Shown here: positions 57,362-64,000 of the stretch, piece by piece | Position numbering within the stretch: the stretch's first letter is position 1 | Layout: each line of letters starts with the position of its first letter | Origin: Labia minor | Lineage: Eukaryota > Arthropoda > Insecta > Dermaptera > Spongiphoridae | Length of the DNA: 64,000 nucleotides | Reading direction: 5' to 3' | NCBI GenBank assembly: GCA_963082975.1 | Contig: OY720346.1 | Location: 34,003,787 to 34,067,786 of the forward strand | Notes under the pieces: generated by a model | The model's database searches: none | The model's input: the letters and a program-made list of their open reading frames with translations, nothing else | What the model was told of the DNA's origin: nothing | Program-made: the position numbers and the translations under genes

Positions 57362-57832
57362 GAGCTGTGGCCAGGTACAGAACCGAATGACAATTTGAAA
57401 TAAATTAATTTCCAAACAACATTATATAGTATATATATATATAAAAAAAATTGAATTAAAAACTTGAATTAAAATGTCTAAATTATATTATCTTAAGTTA
57501 GTTTTTATTTTTAGTTTAATTAATCAATTATTTATCACTACTATATTTTAAGTGAAATATTTTCTGACAATAAATATAAAATTAATACTTTGTGAACTAC
57601 CACTTCCGGTTTCCGGTTATACACCAAAAGTTAATGTATTCATGGCACCTATGCATTAAGTAAATATATCAAATTTTATCAAAATCCGTTGAGCCGTTCA
57701 AGCTATACACGTCTATGCGGACATACAGACGGACAGACATCATGCTAAACAAATTTTTTCTATTAAGGAAAATTTATGATTTGTGTAAAAATCTCCACTT
57801 GTGAAATTTGGTGTGAAAACAATGCCTTGATA
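57362..57832 (+). repeat. Rep-1 copy 5
   Basis: GAGCTGTGGCCAGGTACAG, CCACTTCCGGTTTCCGG, TTGAGCCGTTCAAGC, GACGGACAGACATCATGC, then GAAATTTGGTGTGAAAACAA. The terminal GTCGGTCGGT has been lost. Confidence 0.82.
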
Positions 57833-58257
57833 AAAATAGTGATATAGTAATATTATAATGAATAAAATATAATTAATAATTGAATAATCGTTTAAAACAA
57901 TTTTATTTTTATTTATTGATTCTCAATTTTTTATCACGCTTTATTTGAGCTTTGTACATTTTATGAAAGAACAGCGCCTATGAAGCGGGTTGACGCTTAA
58001 ATAGCGTAAAGGTGTTTTATGATCAGTACAACGGACCAACTCAACCTTTATCTTGATTTTATAGATTGGATACACTACTTTTTAGGTAAAGTAACTTCCC
58101 AATTTTGATTATGTAGAATGGGTGGACTTCATTCTCATAAACCCCTGCGAGATAGAAATTCCCTTGTCAGGCCTGGAACTTCGTGGTTGGGAGATAAGCG
58201 TCTTGCTGATAATCATTGTTCTATTTATCCTTACTGTTCAAGTTTCAAAATGCAATT
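57833..58257. other. Apparently unique sequence next to the palindrome
   Basis: GC-richer from ~57,970. A 67-codon frame at 58,118-58,321 runs into the palindrome. It has no recognised domain and I do not call it a gene. Confidence 0.45.
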
Positions 58258-59070
58258 AAAACTTGATTTTGAAATTCCTACACGATACACCGCCAGTTTG
58301 TGGATGTCCCTAGTCTGCTAGATTGCGTTTTGGGAATATCTTGAACACTTCTTTAAATATAAAAATAATTAAATAAATTTAACATAGCAAAAAAATTATT
58401 TTACAAAACTTATTATGAATAATAAAAAATAATTTTCATCATACAAAAAAAAGATTAATTTTTTTAAGATTAATTCATTCTCGTTTTTTCTCTCTCAGGG
58501 GAAAGATATTTAAAAGTAAAATTTAAAAAAAATTTGTTATCCGTTATAATGTTATTTTCTCTCCTATTTTCCTCTAATAAATTTGTTACTGTTAATAGTA
58601 CATTCTATATAAAATTGAAATTTTATTTTCCTGGATGAAATCATATGTGGTATATGTGGGTGGGTAAGTTTAAACATTTCTTGATGATTTCATCCAGGAA
58701 AATAAAATTTCAATTTTATATAGAATGTACTATTAACAGTAACAAATTTATTAGAGGAAAATAGGAGAGAAAATAACATTATAACGGATAACAAATTTTT
58801 TTTAAATTTTACTTTTAAATATCTTTCCCCTGAGAGAGAAAAAACGAGAATGAATTAATCTTAAAAAAATTAATCTTTTTTTTGTATGATGAAAATTATT
58901 TTTTATTATTCATAATAAGTTTTGTAAAATAATTTTTTTGCTATGTTAAATTTATTTAATTATTTTTATATTTAAAGAAGTGTTCAAGATATTCCCAAAA
59001 CGCAATCTAGCAGACTAGGGACATCCACAAACTGGCGGTGTATCGTGTAGGAATTTCAAAATCAAGTTTT
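58258..59070. repeat. Large palindrome: 387-bp arms, 39-bp spacer
   Basis: 58,258-58,644 and 58,684-59,070 are reverse complements with constant coordinate sum 117,328, i.e. no net insertion or deletion, and no mismatch at the positions I checked by eye. The 39-base spacer (58,645-58,683) is non-palindromic. Immediately after the right arm is (TA)n (59,079-59,116). Either a recent inverted duplication or an assembly/library chimera. Confidence 0.93.
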
Positions 59071-59071
59071 T

Positions 59072-59119
<48 letters not shown>

Positions 59120-60020
59120 TCTGAGTGAATATATATATATATTCCATCATATTTCATTATTTTTTATAAATATATATTAGAACTCTTGACAAATTTCTTT
59201 TAATGTGTCACTAATGCGAAAACATCAACTAAAAATCCGTTATGCTTTTCTAACTAGAAAAATTAAATGAGAGGAAGAGGGAAACGGTTCCTTTTTTCTT
59301 AATATATATATTATATGTCTTATTTCGTGATGATGAGTGTGAATATGTGTGTTGGGAAGGGGGGTTTGTAGATGATGAAGAAGTGGCAACGATGATGATG
59401 TTCTAGGAGGGTGACATTGGGGTCATTTGTCATAGACAACATTCACCTTTAGGGAGTAAAAAGATGAACAAAAAAAAAAAACAGAGAAATTAACTGGCAT
59501 GGAGCAACTACAACATATGCACAAATTTCAAAAAATTATTTTTTTTATATAAAACTTTAAAAAATTGATTGGTAATTATTATATTAAATAAAATTTGACT
59601 GAACTAATTATTACTTTGTAATGGGTGAGTTATGGAAAAATTTAATTTAAATTTCATAATAATAATAATAATATAAATAATAATCATTTGTTAACTAACC
59701 ATCAAGCAATTAACAACTCTCTAAGTAATATTTAGTGGCGATTTCGGCCTAAATACCTCATTATACATCAATTACATGTTTTAATTTATATTATATATAA
59801 AATATTATATTGAATTTTCAACTTTTTCAATTTTATGTATAAAATTTTATTTAAATACCACCTTTAATTTTTAAATATCTACTAATATATAAACATATAC
59901 ATAAACATATATATATTTTATATCCCTCTGTTTTCCCAGTCAGCAACACCGTTTAAGCCGCGAGTGTGTGAAGTCTACCCCTTCCCCTTCCCACCCCAGT
60001 TTCATTCTCTCTCATCCATG
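59071..60020. other. Non-coding stretch
   Basis: (TA)n at 59,079-59,116; small unique patches at 59,330-59,460 and 59,930-60,030. No gene. Confidence 0.55.
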
Positions 60021-60120
60021 CCCCAAGTACTAAATACCATTTTAATAAAAAAAAAATAATAATAATAAATAAATAAATAAATTAATTAATTAATTAAAAA
60101 TAAAAAAATAATAATAATAA
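60021..60120. repeat. (AAT/AAAT)n simple repeat
   Basis: A-rich simple sequence immediately 5' of the Jockey fragment. Similar AATAATAAT sequence follows the LINE at 60,955-60,985, so it may partly reflect the LINE target duplication and tail. Confidence 0.8.
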
Positions 60121-60965
60121 CAACGACAGAAATGTCAATATGTCACTATTGCAAACTCCACATAAATGCAAGACATGTTGCAAGGGCTTCCCCGCAAAAT
60201 TTGATATAGAACACCAACTTTTTCACAAGGACCAGCCCAACCCCTGCAATGTATCTTTTGAAAAAATCACCCTTGAAAACGATAACACCGGACCTTCAAC
60301 ATACAGACGTCTCCACTCCTATAGACAACGATAAAAACAACTGGCAACTGGTAAATCACAATAAAAGACTATGTGACAGCCCAGAAAAATCTCAACTGAC
60401 GATAGACAATAAACTTCTCATTTACAAAATGATCCTGAAACCCATTTGGACCTATGGTATTCAGATGTGGGGGAGGGCTAGCAAATCCAATAGAGACCAA
60501 ATCAGCGGTTTCAAAACATAATTCTTAGACTAATAGTCGGTGCTCCTTGGTATGTCCCTAACAGTCTGATTCATAGAGACCTGGGAATTGATGCAGTTGA
60601 TATGGAAATTAAAAACTACAGCCGTCGCTACAAAGACAGACTCCTTATTCACCCTAATCCCAAAACCCGACAACTATTAGACACACAAGGATAACTGAAA
60701 CGACTCAAAAGACTCAAACCACAGGACTTGACAAGAGACTTTAATAAATAGACCCGCGATGGTGCCCTTGCTGGGATTAGCCTTCAGATTATTAATTCCC
60801 TTCTTCCTCCTCGACTATTTTCCTACCACACTTCCAATGATTCACTTTCCTTAACCTCTATATTTTCCTTTTACCTCCCCTCCCCATTTATTACTCTTTG
60901 ATTATTGTAAACCATGTATTATTGCCTACGGGCAGATGTGCAATGCTAAATAAAAAATAAATAAA
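60121..60965 (+). mobile_element. Jockey-clade LINE, 5'-truncated 3' end
   Basis: From ~60,385 the frames encode a Jockey-type reverse-transcriptase C-terminus: LTIDNKLLIYKMILKPIWTY, GIQMWGRASKSNRDQISGF, then (frameshifted) VGAPWYVPNSLIHRDLGID, EIKNYSRRYKDRLLIHPNP and LLDTQG. The first part (60,140-60,334) encodes KCKTCCKGF...HQLFH, a C2H2-like finger. A 3' untranslated region with ATTGCCTACGGGCAGATG leads to an A-rich/AAT tail. A frameshift and internal stops make it inactive. Confidence 0.88.
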
Positions 60966-61577
60966 TAAATAATAATAATAATAATATCTAATTTAATGTA
61001 AAATTAATAATAAAATATTTCCAGAATAACTGAATTTATAACTTTATAATAGCAATTTTTTAAAGTGAATTTCGTTATATTTTTATTGAATTTGATGATG
61101 TATAAAAATTTCGGTTTTCATTCTGTCAGCTTGTCATTATATAATTAGGAATATTATTATGATGATTAATAACGATGTGCGAGAGGGTTTATAGGTTTGA
61201 GAGGGAGAGAGGGCGGAAATAGTTCTAACCCTTCTAATTAATCACTCCAGGTCAAAATCTACTTGAATGTTTAGACAAGTGTTGATCTGATGGCATTCAG
61301 CCATCACTGGGCACATGTCCGGTTTAAAATTAAAAAAGAAAAAAAATTACAAATCATTCTCTTACTATTCTATTCAATTTTATTTATAAATGGATATTAT
61401 TAACATTTCTAAATTGACTGAAGTAATATAATATATTTTGTCTATACCGAGAGTGTCCTTAAATAGTGATAGTGATATAAATTGGACATTGTTATAAAAC
61501 AAAGATTTGAGAATTAGAAGGGGTCGATAAACATTTTTTTTTTGTATGGCATTCTAATCTTTATATATTATGCAAAA
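60966..61577. other. Non-coding AT-rich stretch
   Basis: A unique patch at 61,225-61,325 (TTGATCTGATGGCATTCAGC, CACTGGGCACATGTCC). No gene. Confidence 0.55.
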
Positions 61578-62280
61578 CAGGTGTTCTAAAAAGTTCGTAG
61601 GCTAGCATAGGAAAAAATTTTTTTTATATAATTTGTTTTTATTATTCAATATAGTTCCCTGCGAAGGCGATACAACGATTATAGTGGTCATATAATTTTT
61701 CAATACCATTTTTATAATATAATTTGTCTTTAGCCTCAAAATAGGCTTCAGCTTCGGCGATCACCTCTTCATCGGAACAAAATTTGGACTGATGGAGCCA
61801 TGGAGAAATGATGGAGCCATGTTTCATCCATAGTCACATATCGAGGCAAAAATTCGAATTTATTACGTTTGAACAGCCCCAAACACTCCTTAGAATCATC
61901 AATTCGTTGTTGTTTTTGGTAGATTGTCACTCGCGCGGCACCCACTTTGAACAGAGCTTTTTCATATCCATATATTCATGGACGATATGACCAACACGTT
62001 CCTTTGATATTTTTAGGTTCTCAGATATCTCACTCAACTTCACTTTGCGATTATCAAAAATTATTTTGTAGACTTTTTTGATGTTTTCGTCCGTAACAGC
62101 CTCTTTGGGGCGTCCACTGCGTGCATCGTCCTCGGTGCTCATTTCACCTCGTTTAAACTTAGCAAACCACTTCTCTACGGTTGATTTTGTTGGTGCAGAG
62201 TACGAATAATGTTTGTCAAGCCAAGCCTTTTTTTCGCCAAAAAGCAATGCTTTATCAACACACGAAATTCCATTTTTTCA
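61578..62280 (-). mobile_element. Mariner element 4, degenerate
   Basis: Left end GTTCTAAAAAGTTCGTAGGC resembles a mariner terminus. The matching right terminus was not found up to 62,660. The body is a minus-strand transposase with internal deletions. Confidence 0.8.
61645..62265 (-). pseudogene. Mariner transposase pseudogene
   Basis: Minus-strand pieces in order: MEFRVLIKH (62,265), frameshift, then APTKSTVEKWFAKFKRGEMS, RSGRPKEAV, NRKVKLSEISENLKISKERV and KLCSKWVPRE (to 61,927). Another frameshift precedes FLPRYVTMDETWLHHF, containing the first catalytic Asp. A large deletion removes the other two catalytic Asp residues, and the last part is CSDEEVIAEAEAYFEAKDKL to FAGNYIE (61,642). Inactive. 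Confidence 0.9.
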
Positions 62281-63549
62281 AATTAACAAAAGTTCTTTCA
62301 CAAAAAATATTATAACTAGGATACAAATTGTGCAACAGCTGTCAAATTTATACACGTTCCATCCCCTCCCCTCCACGTTTTTCAAAATTTAATATAATAA
62401 TATCAATAATGAATTAGAAAAAAAAAAATATTTAGATAAAAATTAAAATTTTTAAAAAATGCATTTTTATAATTTTTTATTATTACTTATATATATTTAT
62501 AATTATTATTTTATTATTATTTATATATATTTATAAAACTTTTTCATTAAGATCTTTGAATAAAATTAATTTTAGATATTCTATCGATTCGATTTAAGAT
62601 GTATTCATAACCAACATTCATTATCAGACAAATTAATATTTATGTTTTTATTTTATTGATATGATTTTTATATTAATAATAAATTATCGTAGAGAGGGAG
62701 AGGGTTTTGCTGAGCGCTCACCTCAGCTCGTCCCCGCTCGCCCCTCTCCTTTCCCCTCTGCGGCCTGGGCTCCTCTCTTCCTACCTTGCCAGGCGACTCG
62801 AACGCATTCAATTCCCATTCACTGCGAAGTGTAAGTCGTTGAACGGGCCTCTCCACCCAAATCATCCCTCAATCATTCTATTGATTCTATTTAAGATCTC
62901 ATTAATATAATTTTATTAAAAGTTAAATGAAAATTATTAAAAGTAAAATTTTTTAAATAATTCATCTTCTAATTTTGAACTTTTCAAATATTAAGTATTC
63001 ATAAAAAATGAAATTGATAAAAAAAAAATGATTATATAAACTTATAAACTAACGAATTCCATATGCAATTATTCTATAATGACTGAACCGAGACAAAAAT
63101 TTGTATAGATAGAGAGGGATATTTTCTCCGATGTTTCTTACACAGCAAATTTTAATTTTTCAACACCTTATCATAAAACTTTTAATACTCCTTAATAGAA
63201 TTTTGATATTTACTATATTTTGTTAAAAATGGTGCAAAATTGACATTTTTATTAAAACGAGAGTATGGTCATCCTATCTACCATATACATAGAAAATTCA
63301 AAAAAAAAAAAAGGATTTTAAATGAATCCATTTATAAATTTATTTTTTAATATAAGAACATAAATTAATTTTAAAAAATATACATTATTATATTTTTAAA
63401 TAATATTCTTAAATTTAAAATTTTTTTCAGGTGAATTTTGAATTAATTGTTATAAATATATTGATAATTTCAAACAATTACTTGATTATTAGTAGTTTAT
63501 TTAATTAACTTTAATCTTCAATTTATTTAAAACAAAATAAAATATTTTA
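62281..63549. other. Non-coding stretch with a GC-rich island
   Basis: AT-rich, with an apparently unique GC-rich island at 62,690-62,860 (GCTGAGCGCTCACCTCAGC, CCTTGCCAGGCGACTCGAAC). Frames across it on both strands lack domain signatures. Confidence 0.5.
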
Positions 63550-63823
63550 TGAATTAAGGGGGGTCGCGAGACTACTGAAAGGGGGTCGCAAAGATCTGAT
63601 ACTTTTGAATCATTATAAATAAAATTTTAAAATTATTAAAGTATATATATATGAAATGAATGGGTATGTATTCTTTAATCCTTATTTTATTTACATTGAA
63701 AAATAGTGCGATATTACATCTACATCTACGGTTAATATATATTTCATTATATGGAGGAGGGGGTCGTTTAAAATTTCCTAAGCTTGAAGGGGGTTGCTAT
63801 ATAAAAAAGTTTAAGAAGCCCTG
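63550..63823. mobile_element. hAT right-terminal fragment
   Basis: Ends with AAAGTTTAAGAAGCCCTG; the complement CAGGGCTTCTTAAAC is a hAT terminus akin to the one at 1,334. G-rich strings GGGGGGTCGCGAG and GAAGGGGGTTGC recur as in hAT subterminal regions. Putative flank atttagac (63,824-63,831). No left terminus found, so the copy is incomplete or diverged. Confidence 0.65.
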
Positions 63824-63839
63824 ATTTAGACTATTGCTT

Positions 63840-64000
63840 ATCCACCGTGTCTGTGCGTCTACATTTACTTTCCGATTGCAAACAAGAATCTTCTATTATT
63901 TCCTTACCCATTCTTACCACATAGTCTGCCTATCGCAGTCTCTTCAATTTAATGATCCTATCTATGGCATTAAATTATGTACTATTTAAGCAATCTCCTC
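63840..64000 (-). mobile_element. LINE 3' fragment at window edge
   Basis: Minus strand encodes a decayed RIIKLKRLR, then VVRMGKE, matching VRVIKSRRLRWAGHVARMGEE of the better copies. Continues beyond the window. Confidence 0.7.

Noticed and set aside
58118..58321. 67-codon frame beside the palindrome
   Set aside because: Its last third lies in the palindrome arm; no domain, no splice or start support.
62668..62910. Opposed frames over the GC-rich island
   Set aside because: Both strands are open simply because the island is GC-rich; no recognisable protein features.

Overview
This window looks like AT-rich, repeat-dense animal nuclear DNA. Three things point to an arthropod, perhaps a hemipteran-like insect: the transposon mixture (ZBED-type hAT, mariner, Helitron, Jockey, a Ty3/gypsy-like gag element, tRNA-derived SINEs), the (TA)n/(CA)n/(CT)n tracts, and non-autonomous repeats with CTTCCGG and GACGGACGG modules. 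The species cannot be named from sequence alone. I found no convincing single-copy host protein-coding gene; almost every long open frame belongs to a mobile element.

Layout. 1-1334: the 3' part of a hAT element with its transposase C-terminus. 1.3-13.8 kb: AT-rich DNA with LINE 3' fragments, SINEs, a 288-bp hAT MITE and two copies of a ~600-bp repeat family (called Rep-2 here), plus one Rep-3. 13.8-19.2 kb: two Helitron-like elements that carry a non-LTR reverse-transcriptase tail. 19.3-26.3 kb: Rep-1, a 442-bp hAT deletion derivative, and a Rep-2 copy split by a 778-bp insertion. 26.3-29.0 kb: two mariner deletion derivatives. 30.2-32.5 kb: a nest in which a Rep-2 copy is split by a 1,477-bp Helitron; the Helitron carries LINE sequence that is itself split by a 179-bp MITE. 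33.6-37 kb: more Rep-1 and Rep-2. 39 kb: a tRNA-derived SINE with perfect A and B boxes. 41,397-45,385: an LTR element whose two LTRs read as identical, with one intact 1,023-codon frame. 47,336-51,553: a complete hAT element with 8-bp target duplication, intact 592-aa transposase and a possible second, divergently transcribed spliced gene. 52-63.8 kb: LINE, mariner, Rep-1 and Jockey fragments, an 813-bp near-perfect palindrome, and a third hAT terminus.

The most interesting locus is the LTR element on the minus strand (41,397-45,385). It has no reverse transcriptase or integrase. Its single frame runs gag capsid, two CCHC knuckles, DTGA protease, a ~190-residue Lys/Glu-rich tract, a segment resembling the SHNi-TPR helices of the histone chaperone NASP, and finally LTR-encoded residues. 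Identical LTRs imply recent movement in trans, so this looks like a recently mobile non-autonomous retroelement that has captured part of a host histone-chaperone gene.

Between the repeats lie short, GC-richer, apparently single-copy islands (for example 4.44-4.62, 15.6-16.2, 28.0-28.15, 46.68-46.85, 54.06-54.30, 54.62-54.85 kb). These could be conserved regulatory elements of a gene desert, but that is inference.
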